Of a stretch of DNA of 57,390 nt, positions 41,567-51,800 are shown in pieces. Source of the stretch: Pirellulaceae bacterium (GTDB lineage: Bacteria > Planctomycetota > Planctomycetia > Pirellulales > Pirellulaceae); assembly GCA_022448645.1 (NCBI GenBank), contig JAKVBZ010000027.1:1-57390 (forward strand). The letters run 5' to 3'. Under the pieces are notes generated by a model. The model saw only the letters and a list, made by a program, of their open reading frames with translations, was not told where the DNA came from and did not search any database. How positions within the stretch are numbered: the stretch's first letter is position 1; each line of letters opens with the position of its first letter. The position numbers and the translations under genes are program-made.

Positions 41567-42715
41567 ATGACGCAAGTGAACCCACAGCAAAATCTGCGAA
41601 CGAATACTTTGCCGCAGAACCATCTCACACAAGACAGTTCATCGCAAAAGTCGACAGATCCTGCCGTCGGTCGGCGTCAATTTTGTCTTGGGTTAGGAGC
41701 TGCTGCTGCGGCGCTGAGTAGCAGTGTTGCGCATGCCCGAGAGTTTGGTGACGGTGCCGCACCAGTACGTTACCCTGACCCTGATATCGTTAGCCTTGAT
41801 AAGCGCTTCGATAAATACAAGCTTGGCAACACACCCATTCAGCGATTGCACACCGGAACGCTGTGGGCCGAAGGCCCAGCTTGGAACGGAGTCGGTAGGT
41901 ACCTTTTGTGGAGCGATATTCCGAACAACGTGCAGCTGCGCTGGTTAGAAGAAGACGGACACGTCAGTATTTTTCGACATCCTTCGGGGAATAGCAATGG
42001 TAACACGTTCGACTATCAAGGTCGACAAATTGCTTGCGAGCACGGAAATCGCCGTGTCGTGCGCTATGAACCCAATGGCAAAGTGACAGTGGTCGCCGAC
42101 AAGTTTCAAGGCAAACCGTTCAATGCTCCGAATGACGCGGTGGTGCATCCGGATGATGGAGCGATTTGGTTTACAGACCCTGGATATGGAAGCCTCATGA
42201 ATTATGAGGGCCATAAAAGCGATTTGCTTTTAAAAGAGGCTGTTTATCGGATTGATGCAAATACCGGTCGGATCGACAAAGTCACAGATGATATCTACAA
42301 GCCTAACGGCCTCTGCTTTTCTCATGACTATACGAAGCTGTATGTGGCCGACACTGGCGCGTCGCATTATCCTGATGCCCCCAAGAATATCAAGGTCTGG
42401 GAGATTGTGGATGGAAAACGACTGGCGAACGGCCGTGAATTCACGTCCATGGAATTAAACGGCAAGGCTGGTTTTGCCGATGGTATTCGAGCCGATATTG
42501 ATGGAAATGTGTGGGCCAGTGCTGGATGGGTTGGCCCAGGCTACGATGGTGTCCATGTCTTTGCACCTGACGGCGAGCGAATTGGTCAAATTCGCTTGCC
42601 TGAAATTTGTGGCAATGTTTGCTTCGGAGGTCAAAAACGTAATCGGCTGTTCATGACAGCGAGCCAGTCGTTGTACTCTGTCTACGTGGAGACTCAAGGA
42701 GCCCATATTAGCTAA
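41567..42715 (+). CDS. Tat-exported SMP-30/gluconolactonase family protein
   Basis: 382 aa. The N-terminus is long and polar and holds GRRQFCLGLGAAAAALSSSVAHA (R36-R37), a twin-arginine signal. The mature part is a six-bladed SMP-30/Gnl/LRE propeller: WAEGPAW with the metal-ligand Glu, FNAPNDAVVHPD with the ligand Asn, and FADGIRADIDGNVWAS with the ligand Asp. It should hydrolyse a sugar lactone in the periplasm, using a divalent cation. The ATG at 41567 is preceded by GGGAGGAG at 6 nt, the strongest ribosome site in the window, so the open frame back to 41480 is not used. Tat export agrees with the folded, metal-containing enzyme and the tatA-like genes at 22792-23525. Confidence 0.93.
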   Translation: MTQVNPQQNLRTNTLPQNHLTQDSSSQKSTDPAVGRRQFCLGLGAAAAALSSSVAHAREFGDGAAPVRYPDPDIVSLDKRFDKYKLGNTPIQRLHTGTLWAEGPAWNGVGRYLLWSDIPNNVQLRWLEEDGHVSIFRHPSGNSNGNTFDYQGRQIACEHGNRRVVRYEPNGKVTVVADKFQGKPFNAPNDAVVHPDDGAIWFTDPGYGSLMNYEGHKSDLLLKEAVYRIDANTGRIDKVTDDIYKPNGLCFSHDYTKLYVADTGASHYPDAPKNIKVWEIVDGKRLANGREFTSMELNGKAGFADGIRADIDGNVWASAGWVGPGYDGVHVFAPDGERIGQIRLPEICGNVCFGGQKRNRLFMTASQSLYSVYVETQGAHIS

Positions 42716-42846
42716 TTTCATTTGCCGTGCAGTCCTAAGCTTGACGGCATGGGCCGAGAACTCGTCTCATCGCCGGTTCCTTTGGCTGGGCGGTCACCGA
42801 TTCGTCGACGTGATTTCGATACTCACGAATCTATTAAAATGGCGTG

Positions 42847-43356
42847 ATGGCGCTGTTGGCAACAGGCCTGCATGTGGTCGTTCAACTTGTCAAGAAGTTA
42901 ACAACGTCACCGGTAATCGAGTGGCACCCAGCGGTCCACGTGCGCAATTTTCGCGATTCAGAAGATATCCAATCTTGGTTGCGGCTGCGCACAGACGTTT
43001 TCGCTAAAACGGCGGTACCCGTACGACCATGGAGTGCGAGCGATTTTGATCGCCAGTTTCTTTGTAAGTCGTGGTGGAACCCGACACGAATGTGGCTCGC
43101 TGAAACTGTCGACACGACACAGCTCGTCGGGGCGGTGACGTTGGCTGACCGAGGGCGTGGCCATCAGCCCGCGGTTCACTGGCTAATGGTTCAATCCGCA
43201 TGGCGACGTCGTGGAGTGGGGCGGCTGTTGATGTCGCACCTGGAATCTTTTTGTTGGCAACTCGGTTGGCGACAGGTTCAGCTAGAGTCGGTGACGGAAT
43301 GGGAAGCAGCTCTGGACTTTTATCGGTCTATGGGCTACGTGGAGAGAACGAAATGA
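42847..43356 (+). CDS. GNAT-family N-acetyltransferase
   Basis: 169 aa. A single GNAT domain: beta-strand region VHVRNFRDSEDI, WLAETVDTTQLVGAVTL, and motif A QSAWRRRGVGRLLMSHLE, the acetyl-CoA pyrophosphate-binding loop (R-R-x-G-V-G), followed by AALDFYRSMGYV, the motif B end. The N-terminal 25 residues are hydrophobic but not a clear signal. The substrate is unknown. ATG at 42847 is adjacent to an in-frame GTG at 42844. Its stop codon overlaps, as ATGA, a short possible lipoprotein frame (43353-43489). Confidence 0.8.
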   Translation: MALLATGLHVVVQLVKKLTTSPVIEWHPAVHVRNFRDSEDIQSWLRLRTDVFAKTAVPVRPWSASDFDRQFLCKSWWNPTRMWLAETVDTTQLVGAVTLADRGRGHQPAVHWLMVQSAWRRRGVGRLLMSHLESFCWQLGWRQVQLESVTEWEAALDFYRSMGYVERTK

Positions 43357-43489
43357 AATCATCAGAGCAATCACCTCTGTTTTTTGTTCAATCGTCGTGA
43401 TTGCAGGCTGCCAGCCGGTTCCGGGTAAACAATGCACCATCGTGAACAACGCGTGGTTTCTTAAAAAGTTGGGTCCATCTTTGCCTTAG
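43353..43489 (+). pseudogene. Possible frameshifted micro-lipoprotein gene overlapping the GNAT stop
   Basis: An ATG overlaps the GNAT stop codon (ATGA) with GGAGAG upstream. It reads 15 codons and then hits TGA. If one T were added to the six-T run at 43380-43385, the frame would become 45 aa with a short hydrophobic stretch ending in SIVVIAGCQP, a lipobox, and a stop at 43489. Either a sequencing error, a contingency tract, a broken gene or chance could explain this. Function unknown. Confidence 0.3.
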
Positions 43490-43498
43490 CTGGTCCGT

Positions 43499-43534
43499 AT
43501 TTCTGTTAGTAGAAGAATTTCTGTTGGTAGAAGA
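43499..43534. repeat. Two tandem 18-bp repeats
   Basis: Two head-to-tail copies (43499-43516 and 43517-43534) differ at one base. They lie in a non-coding stretch between the GNAT gene and the LLM gene (43490-43812 holds no gene I can support). No function is visible. Confidence 0.7.
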
Positions 43535-43812
43535 ATGTTCGCGCAGGGACTGATGTCCTTGAGTGCGTTTGGATTTGCCGCAAGCCACTACTGTCTCGGC
43601 AATTTTGCATGTAAACTGCTGAAATCGTCGGCCGCTTCAATGGGGATGTGTCTGTATGACGATGCGAACGTTTTCGTGGCATCGAACAGCTGGCTTTGTG
43701 GTTGAATGGTCGTGAGTGATGTTCACGTGTGAACTCACAGGGATTTTTTGAGCCTGTCACGAGAACGAAGCACAGGTTTGTCGTCGTAGACACAATGGAA
43801 GGACTTCCATAA

Positions 43813-44898
43813 ATGAAACTGGGCACTTTTCTTATGCCGCTTCATCCTCCCGAAAAACCTCGAACCGAGTGCTTCGACGAAGATGTTGATTTTGTGATCT
43901 ATGCAGAAGAACTTGGCTTCACCGAGGCCTGGTGTGGCCATCATGTGACCATGGAATGGGAGCCCATTACAGCGAACGACGTGTTCATGGCCAATCTGAT
44001 TGCACGCACGACGAACATCAAATTGGGGATCGGTGTCTCGATTCTTCCTCAACATCATCCGGCGAATGTAGCCGCTCGTATCGCCCTGCTGGACCATCTA
44101 GCTCATGGACGCGTGTACTGGGGGTTTGGGCAGGGGGGCGTACCGACGGATTGGGAGTTATTCAATTTGCCAGACGGAAAGACTCAAGCCGAAATGACCG
44201 CAGAGTCTCTCCAAATCATCCTGATGCTCTGGACTGAAGATCCTCCGTATAAGTTTGACGGGAAATTCTGGCAAATCGACATGCAGAGTCACAACAAAGA
44301 TTTGCGGATGGGTTATCCGCTTAGACCTTACCAGCAACCTCACCCTCCAATTGGCATGACCTTGATGGGGGCCTCCTCTAAAGGAGGTGCCATCGGTGGA
44401 CAACGTGGCTACTTTCCCATATCAACAAATCTCGTACATCAAAATACGGTTGCCAAACACTGGGAGACTTACTGTCAAGGTGCGGCAACAGCTGGACTAC
44501 CGGAACCAAGTCGCGACATCTGGCGGGTGTCCCGTAGTATCTTTGTTGGTGAATCGAACGATGAAGCCTGGGAGTTTTGTCTCAATAGTTCCTTTGGCAA
44601 ATCCCTTCATTACCTGCTGACCCTCATGCGAAAAGCTGAGATGTTGAAATTAGTGAAAGACCATCCGGATATGCCCGACGAAAATGCAACGGTGGAATAC
44701 ATGTTGAAGAAGCTTTGCATTATCGGCGACAAGAAATCGTGTACCGAACAACTAGAAGAACTGTGGGAGGTTACTGGAGGTTTCGGCACGCTACTGTTCG
44801 TCAAGCATGATTTCGATGACGTCGACCAGTGGAAGAATTGCTTGCAGGTACTCGCAGAGGAAATTGTACCCAAATTGCCAGGGACCAATGTGGCATAA
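43813..44898 (+). CDS. LLM-class flavin-dependent oxidoreductase (luciferase-like monooxygenase)
   Basis: 361 aa. TIM-barrel FMN- or F420-dependent monooxygenase: MKLGTFLMPLHPP at the first strand, GFTEAWCGHHV, ANLIARTTNIKLGIGVSILPQHHP, RVYWGFGQGG and the later MTLMGASSKGGAIGG segment match the bacterial luciferase alpha family. The likely role is oxygenation of an organic substrate (alkanal, sulfonate or xenobiotic), but the substrate cannot be named. GGAAGGA lies about 8 nt before the ATG. It is the third of a run of plus-strand genes (lactonase, GNAT, LLM), but gaps of more than 100 and 450 bp mean they need not be an operon. Normal length. Confidence 0.92.
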   Translation: MKLGTFLMPLHPPEKPRTECFDEDVDFVIYAEELGFTEAWCGHHVTMEWEPITANDVFMANLIARTTNIKLGIGVSILPQHHPANVAARIALLDHLAHGRVYWGFGQGGVPTDWELFNLPDGKTQAEMTAESLQIILMLWTEDPPYKFDGKFWQIDMQSHNKDLRMGYPLRPYQQPHPPIGMTLMGASSKGGAIGGQRGYFPISTNLVHQNTVAKHWETYCQGAATAGLPEPSRDIWRVSRSIFVGESNDEAWEFCLNSSFGKSLHYLLTLMRKAEMLKLVKDHPDMPDENATVEYMLKKLCIIGDKKSCTEQLEELWEVTGGFGTLLFVKHDFDDVDQWKNCLQVLAEEIVPKLPGTNVA

Positions 44899-45536
44899 TG
44901 CTCCGGCTACGGTAAAACCGTTCGGGCAAGAATTCCAAACGACTACTCAGGGGATTCACCTACTCTTCGTTGGGAAGTATTTGCCATGTAGGCCGAGACG
45001 AAAATTGCGGCACCACCAGTTGTCGTGGGACGACTTCTCATGACCCTTCCAATTTCGGGTCGCAGTCACCACTAGAATCACTCTCGAATACAGGTCTTGG
45101 ACTAACGGTTTTTGTTGCCGGACGTTGCCTCGCCATGGTCGTCCTGCTGATCGAGAAGGCTGTTTGTCATATTAAGGACAAGTGTGAGCCATTTTAAGAA
45201 CGAAGTGTGATTACCTTGGAAGGCCTTCTCTGTATTTCTATTAACCGTTCGGGAAATTGATTCTAAGGCTGGACGACAGTCGCTGCTTCACCGGCGGGAT
45301 GTTGTGTGACGGTAAGCCGGAAACCAAGGTGTTGCGGAGAGAGCGGATGTCACGGATTTTGTCTCTCCTAGGGACGTCCGATGCCTTTTTTAAACCGAAA
45401 AGTCTGGGCCGTTTTTATGCCATTCGCCTACCGAAACACACCACAAAATCGTCGCAATACCTGAAATGCAACCTACAATTCAGATATAGGGGATGGCGAC
45501 GAATGTTCAACGCGACAAATTTGGGGAGTTGCAAAA
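44899..45536. other. Intergenic region upstream of the second DUF1559 gene
   Basis: 638 bases. Short plus-strand frames in it (for example 44970-45197 and part of 45257-45730) lack signals or family composition. The segment just before the DUF1559 start has GGGGAG 8-9 nt upstream of the ATG. A short motif (AACCGTTCGGG) occurs twice, near 44927 and 45242, without obvious meaning. No RNA gene seen. Confidence 0.4.
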
Positions 45537-46541
45537 ATGCAGGCCGGCACGATCACACCTCGCAAGTCCCGGGCGTTTACTCTCGTCGAATTGCTGGTCG
45601 TCATCGCCATCATTGCCATTTTGATAGCTCTTCTGCTTCCTGCAGTTCAAGCTGCACGCGAGGCAGCTCGCCGTGTACATTGTGGGAACAATCTAAAACA
45701 AATCGGTTTGGCCCTTCACAATTACCATAGTGCTCATCGCAGTTTTCCAGCGGGTTACTCGACCGATGGCAAACCGATTTCACCTTCAAAACACGGCAGC
45801 ATGCTGGTGGCCATCTTGCCTTTTATCGAACAATTGGCGCTGTACCAGCTCATTGACTTCACACAGCATCAAAGTGCAGAAACTTCACAATATCCAGATG
45901 GCCGGTTCCTGTACGAGACGGTGTTGTCAGAATATCTGTGCCCCAGCGACGATCTCCACAGTGCCAACGCGCAGTCTCCTGACTGGCATTATCTGCCACC
46001 GGGGGGCATGGCCAATTATTCCGGAAGCTGGGGAGCTCAAGCCGAATTCAATTCACCCGACTGTTCTTACCCTGGCAATACTTTTGGTACGGGTCCGGCC
46101 ATCCAAGCTCGTACGCAAAACAACAAAGAAATGTCGGGCGTCTTCGGGGCCTGGGCGGCAACAGTGCGCTTCCGTGATATTTTTGACGGAACTTCCAATA
46201 CCATCGCAGTCGGAGAGATTCGACCATTATGCTCATCATTTCAAATGATTGGCTGGTGGCGTGATGGTGGCATGATGGCGGGCACGCAAGCGCCGCTGAA
46301 CTACGACACGTGTCCCGATCATTCCTGCTGGACTTCGTCGCTCGGAGCACCAAGCCCAGGCTGTGAATGCAATCATCATTTGAGTAGCCAGGTGGCCAAT
46401 GGCTTCAAATCAAGCCATCCGGGAGGAGCTCATTTTGCCATGGCGGATGGTTCGGTTCACTTCATGGACGAGGGCATCGACTACATGAACTATCAGCGAC
46501 TTGGAGACCGTCGCGATAGTCAACCTGTGGCAGAATTCTAA
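45537..46541 (+). CDS. DUF1559 protein with prepilin-type N-terminus (second copy)
   Basis: 334 aa. Prepilin-like start [26 protein letters not shown], followed by QAAREAARR and a DUF1559 body with [16 protein letters not shown], ending at the H-x9-DG box ([13 protein letters not shown]) and [18 protein letters not shown]. The residue before the cleavage Phe is Ala13 rather than Gly, a common planctomycete variant. It is related to but diverged from the copy at 21434 (outside the N-terminus and the tail about DGTSNTI and LGDRRD the two differ strongly). The ribosome site GGGGAG is good. Role unknown; probably membrane-attached or part of a pseudopilus-like structure. Confidence 0.93.
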   Translation: MQAGTITPRKSRAFTLVELLVVIAIIAILIALLLPAVQAAREAARRVHCGNNLKQIGLALHNYHSAHRSFPAGYSTDGKPISPSKHGSMLVAILPFIEQLALYQLIDFTQHQSAETSQYPDGRFLYETVLSEYLCPSDDLHSANAQSPDWHYLPPGGMANYSGSWGAQAEFNSPDCSYPGNTFGTGPAIQARTQNNKEMSGVFGAWAATVRFRDIFDGTSNTIAVGEIRPLCSSFQMIGWWRDGGMMAGTQAPLNYDTCPDHSCWTSSLGAPSPGCECNHHLSSQVANGFKSSHPGGAHFAMADGSVHFMDEGIDYMNYQRLGDRRDSQPVAEF

Positions 46542-46924
46542 GGACTATCATTCTAACGAAGTGTAGCGATAGAAGAATCGTTGCGCTTATCCCTTTTGGC
46601 GAGATCCTTCGCTGCGATCAGGCTGACATCAACCGTTTTCTGGGGTCCTGCGACGGTGTGAAGACGGATTACAGCTGTATTGCGCGGGCCTCTGGCGTCG
46701 GTGTAAGTTGGCGAAACCGAAAGGCCTGAGCCCTTTCTGCTACAACCATGGAAATCGCTTGCCCAACATGCTTGACTGGGCTGGAATGCACTTGCAGAGC
46801 GCCAATGAAATCGGCATTCGAGCAGGGGGCCAAGTGGCGAGATCAATTTGTTTTCAACTTGTCTGACATATTCACGAACGCTCCGAACTACCAGTAACTC
46901 TCAGAGAGCAACACGCACGCACCA
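46542..46924. other. Convergent intergenic region
   Basis: 383 bases between the DUF1559 gene and the end of the second symporter gene. A minus-strand frame at 46553-46846 ends in a partly protein-like stretch (TVDVSLIAAKDLAKRDKR), but it has no plausible start context, so it may be a decayed gene end. No terminator with a T-run was seen. Confidence 0.35.
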
Positions 46925-48649
46925 TCACCAAAATAAATACAAATTCAGGTAACCAAGCACCAATAACATGGCGGCTGCCAGGATCACGGCAAGCACTTTG
47001 GCCAACCCCATGTGTCCTGCCTGTACGTCCGGAAACTCCGGTCCCACTGGTAACTCACAACGTGATTTCTCCAGCCAGCTTTCAGGCGACACGCCACCTG
47101 TAACGGTGTGATGTCTGAGCAGTTTGTCGCCAGCTGTAAAAAACGTCAGTCCAGCAATATCGTCTCGTCGAGCCCACCCCACAAACATGCTGGTGAGGAC
47201 CATGGCCAACACGGTAGTAATGATACTCCATAGGTATCCCCACCAGGTATTCGTCCACCACACAGGCAACTCACCATAGCCTATGCGTGTCAACAGTGGA
47301 TCCGCAAAACGGGTGATTCCACACAGGATCCCGACGATTAAACCCACCGAAGCAGAACAGCGAGCCGCGGGCGTAAGGACTCCCATCAGATAAACCACAA
47401 ACAATGGCACCACGGCAACGCCGGCCAATTTCATATAGAACGATACCATGCCTTGATCCAAAAGTGGAACGTAGGCGAACGAAATGGCGATGACGACAAC
47501 CGTAACGATGCGCGAGACGAAAAGATAATGACGATCGTCGGCTGACCGTACTAGGAATCTCGCATACACGTCCCGCGTGAAAACAGAAGCTAGTGCCGAT
47601 CCGATTGAATCGTATGTCGACAATCCGCCAGCCAGCAGACCAGCGACAACAAGACCCAACAAACCGGCTTGCATGTTCGGTAAAAACTGCTGAATCAGCG
47701 TGGGAAAGATAGCATCAGTTCGTTCTAAATCTGGTACAACAGCACGACCAAGAATTCCCAACGTAACGTTGAACCACATGACCACGGCGGTTACGGAACC
47801 GGCTGCCACGGCGGCTAGCTTCATATCCCACACGCTACGCGCGGCTAACAATCGCATGGCCTGTGATTGGTTGATGACACAGTAGGATGACAGCACAATG
47901 ACAAAGCCAAACACGACCAATGCGGCTGGTACATCAGGATGATCGTAGCCACCGATATGAGTTGTGGCTGTTGCTTTGGCCGCAGTTAGGCGACCGGCTG
48001 CTACATGTTCTGCCAGGGTATCCTCAAGACCAACCCAGCCTCCTATGGCACTCCACACGGTCCACCAAAGAGCAACCGCCGCACACAGCATGACGATAGA
48101 CTGCAGTGAGTCTGTAATGGCTACGGACCTTAGACCTCCTGCGGCTGTGTAGAGTCCCGCTCCTGTCGCAATCGCTACTACAATCCACCATGTTTTCTCC
48201 TCCCAACCGGTCAGGATGCTGAAGACCAGGTACAGAGAAACAGCCACGTTGGCTAACACGTTGGTGCGCGATTGAATTTGGATCAATACGCTAATCACAC
48301 GCGCAACAGGACCAAAGCGGTATTCCAAATACTCAGCATTTGTGAACATGCCGGCGCGGTACATCGGAACGAATACGACATAGGCAACCAGGCACCACCC
48401 GACTCCCAGTCCCAGCCACCAGGCGGAAATATATGCCAAGCCTTGATCGTAGGCGCCTCCTGCGACAGCCACGTAGTCACCGCTGTCCACCGCAGTGGCA
48501 AACATCGACAAACCTACCATCCACCACGGTAGTCGCTTGGCCGCCAGGAACCAATCGGCGGAGGTGGTGGTCCCACGAGCCAACCATAAGCCGATCAGAA
48601 TAATCGAGCCATTGATGGAAATGACCAATAGCCAATCAAGGTAACTCAT
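46925..48649 (-). CDS. Sodium:solute symporter (SSS family), second copy
   Basis: 574 aa, about 13 or 14 transmembrane helices beginning with DWLLVISINGSIILIGLWLARG. SSS features: WWMVGLSMFATAVDSGDYVAVAGGAYDQGLAY near the first sodium-site helix, YRFGPVARVISVLIQIQSR, and ATGAGLYTAAGGLRSVAITDSLQ. It differs clearly from the symporter at 11754, so it likely carries another substrate (sugar or organic acid). The gene diverges from the heme-propeller lipoprotein at 48824 with 174 bases between them, so the two may share a control region, where a 7-bp palindrome occurs. The C-terminal part has an extended loop before the last helix. Confidence 0.9.
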   Translation of the reverse strand: MSYLDWLLVISINGSIILIGLWLARGTTTSADWFLAAKRLPWWMVGLSMFATAVDSGDYVAVAGGAYDQGLAYISAWWLGLGVGWCLVAYVVFVPMYRAGMFTNAEYLEYRFGPVARVISVLIQIQSRTNVLANVAVSLYLVFSILTGWEEKTWWIVVAIATGAGLYTAAGGLRSVAITDSLQSIVMLCAAVALWWTVWSAIGGWVGLEDTLAEHVAAGRLTAAKATATTHIGGYDHPDVPAALVVFGFVIVLSSYCVINQSQAMRLLAARSVWDMKLAAVAAGSVTAVVMWFNVTLGILGRAVVPDLERTDAIFPTLIQQFLPNMQAGLLGLVVAGLLAGGLSTYDSIGSALASVFTRDVYARFLVRSADDRHYLFVSRIVTVVVIAISFAYVPLLDQGMVSFYMKLAGVAVVPLFVVYLMGVLTPAARCSASVGLIVGILCGITRFADPLLTRIGYGELPVWWTNTWWGYLWSIITTVLAMVLTSMFVGWARRDDIAGLTFFTAGDKLLRHHTVTGGVSPESWLEKSRCELPVGPEFPDVQAGHMGLAKVLAVILAAAMLLVLGYLNLYLFW

Positions 48650-48791
48650 GTGCTATTTTGTCTCGTGCAAATGGTATATCAACCCGCCCACGGTGGTCTG
48701 GGCAAGTATGTACCATTTTGCAACCAGTACCAACACCTCTTACTGCCAAACTTAACTTGTCCTCTTCCACTATGTAACGACTTACCGCAAA

Positions 48792-48809
48792 ATAGTATCC
48801 AGATACTAT
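48792..48809. promoter_or_regulatory. AT-rich palindrome just before the lipoprotein gene (possible operator)
   Basis: Two 7-base arms (ATAGTAT and ATACTAT) face each other across CCAG, ending three bases before the AGGAGA ribosome site of the gene at 48824. Placement between two divergent promoters suits an operator. It could also be a small RNA hairpin, and chance cannot be excluded. Confidence 0.4.
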
Positions 48810-48823
48810 CTAGGAGAAATTTT

Positions 48824-51800
48824 ATGCGCCACTTCTACTTTTTCGCGTTGTTATGCTTAGTGCTCGCAGGCTGTAATCCCACGGAAACAAAACCGCAGCA
48901 ACTGGAGGGAACGAACAATACGAACGATACGGCTTCGATGGACTCGACTAGCCGAGATGAAGCGACAGACGTACCAGCTTCAGAAAATGCCGTTTCATCT
49001 AGCGAGGACGTTCCAGCTCAACAACCCTCACAGGAACGGTCAGACGACGAGATTTCATTGAACCCGGCAACGGGCAACAACAACCAAACGAACGCAGTCG
49101 CCAACGAAGCTGAACAGTCCGCGGAACCTACCGAGCAGGAAAAGCAACCAGAGGACGTTGTGTCGGCGGATGACAATGCCTTGCCGGACCGGGCGGATGC
49201 CGGCGCTGCTGAATCTGTCGCCTCCACGAAGCCCCGCTCCCCCTGGACAACCTCGAAGGTACAGGGCTTACCAGATCCTCCACTGCCCTATGAAGTTGAG
49301 GAAGTCTTTGACGGACTGTGTTTCTATGCGCCTGTCACCATCCAGCAGATTCCCGGCACGAAGCAGTATTTGATCGGAGAGTTATGTGGACGTATCTACT
49401 CTATTGACGACGATGACCCCGTTGCTGATCCCGCGCTCGTGATCGACCTGTTTGCGAACAGTTCCGTTCGACCACCGGCGCCAGCGAGAGGCCAAGCACC
49501 CGTCACCACCGATAACCCACTTCCCGCAACGAACCTCTACGATTTTGTTTTTCATCCCGAGTTCTCAACGAATCGACAGATATTTGTCACGTACAAGAAT
49601 CCGGAGGAAAATGTTGCCTGGCTGTCCCGTTTTGATGTTACCACCGACAATCCGCCGGTCATACAAGCTGAAAGCGAAGTCAAATATTTGTCGTACTCGG
49701 CAAGTGGTCACAACGGTGGGTGTGTTCGCTTTGGTCCCGATGGCTATTTGTATCTGTCTACAGGAGATGGCGTGGGTCCGAATCCGCCAGATGTCAACGA
49801 CGTTGGGCAGGATATTTCGAATCTGTTGTCCTCCGTGTTGCGCATTGACGTTGACACACCTGAGGGAGATCTTCCTTATTCCATTCCTCCCGACAATCCT
49901 TTTGTGAACACGGAAACTGCTCGACCCGAAGTTTGGGCGTACGGTTTTCGAAATCCTTGGAGGATGGATTTTGATCGCTCGAATGGCAAGTTATGGGTAG
50001 GCGATGTTGGCTGGGAGACCTGGGAAATGGTGTACTATGTTTCCAGCGGTGGAAATTATGGATGGCCGATCATGGAAGGACGGAAACGCTTGCGTACTGA
50101 AGTCACCTCAGGACCAACCCCTATCCAACCACCGGTTAAAGACTACAACCGCTCAGAGGCGAATTCCATCACCGGCGGCATTGTCTACAGCGGCAAGAAA
50201 TATCCCGATCTAGAAGGTTGGTTTGTCCATGGAGATTACCGAACGGGACATATTTGGGCCATAAAAATGGACGATTCAGGCGTCCCGCAACATCGCCATC
50301 TGGCAACCTCGTCGATATGCATCATCGCTTTTATGGAAACGACGGAAGGTGAAATTCTGGTGATGGACCACGACCGAACCGGCCGTACATTTCGCCTGGT
50401 TCCTTCTTCGTCACTCGACGAATCGGTATCCTTCCCACAAGACTTGGCATCCACCGGTTTGTTTGCAGACGTGCCCAGCTTACAGCCTGCGGAAGGTGTT
50501 ATTCCTTACGACGTCGTGGTCGAGCCGTGGATGGATGGTGCTCACGCTACACGGTGGTTGGCGCTGCCCGGAGAGTCGCAGATCGCTGTCCAGGTCTCCA
50601 GCAATGGTTCGTCCTGGTCGTTTCCCGAGGGGACAGTTTTTGCCCAAACTATTTTATATCCAGTACCAGGAATGGATCCCGTACGCCTCGAGACTCGACT
50701 ATTGCATCGCGAAGACGGAAGCTGGCGGGGCTACAGCTACCGTTGGAATGAAGAACAATCGAATGCGGTGCTGGTTTCGTCAAGTGGAGAAACATTTCCG
50801 TTGCCTCATCAGGGGAGCGGGGCGGATTCTCCTGTTCATGAATCCTGGAACATCGTCAGTCGCACGGAGTGCATGTTTTGTCACCGAGAAAGATCCGGCT
50901 CTATCCATGGATTCACTCCTTACCAGCTAGATCGCACGACTGCCGTCAGTGGATTGGAAGTGCCTCAGCTCGATTGGTTGATTTCCCAGGAGGTGTTTGC
51001 TGGAAATCCTCGAGAGGGAATGAAAACGGAATCCCAACTCGTCGATCCTCATGACCCAGGCCATGTGCTGAACGATCGCGCCCGCTCCTATTTGGACATG
51101 AACTGCGGCATCTGCCACAACCCTCGTGGAGAATCGATCACGATGTTTTACCTGCGTCGTCACTACTCGCTGGACGCCGCGAAAGCACTGAATGAACCGT
51201 CAATCGGAAAATTTAATATGGAAGATCCGAGGCTGATTGCGCCTGGAGATCCCTATCGCTCGATCGTGTTGTATCGTCTGGGGAAACTCGGCAACGCCCG
51301 CATGCCGTATATGGGTTCGCGCGTGGTAGACCCAAATGGTTTCGCGTTGATGCATGATTGGATTGAGTCGCTTGACGGAGAAATGACGTCGCTTTCAGAT
51401 TCTGAGCTGGCAAGTGTCGCTGTCTTGAATAGCTCCGACGCTGATTCGGCCGCAGAAGATGACAAAGCCATCGCACAGCTTCTAGAAACAACCAGCGGTG
51501 CATTGGCCCTGCTCGCGGTCATCCATGTGGACGGCGTCTCTGCAGAGCTTCAACAACGTATCATCAATCAGAGCCGACAATCGCCCGTACCCACGGTTCG
51601 GTCGCTATTCGAGGACATGATACCGGAGTCCGAACGACGTCCGACCTTGGGTGACAACATAAGTCCCGAAGTTATTTTGGATCTTACAGGAGATGCGGCA
51701 CGTGGTCAGTTGATCTATCAGAGTGATTCGAGCCGCTGTCGGAGTTGCCACGCACCGGACGAAAACGGCCAGTCGTTGGGTGCTGACTTAAGGGAAATCG

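Noticed and set aside
46553..46846. 97-aa minus-strand frame between the DUF1559 gene and the symporter
   Set aside because: Part of the C-terminal stretch looks protein-like, but there is no start context or recognised family; noted only as possible gene decay.
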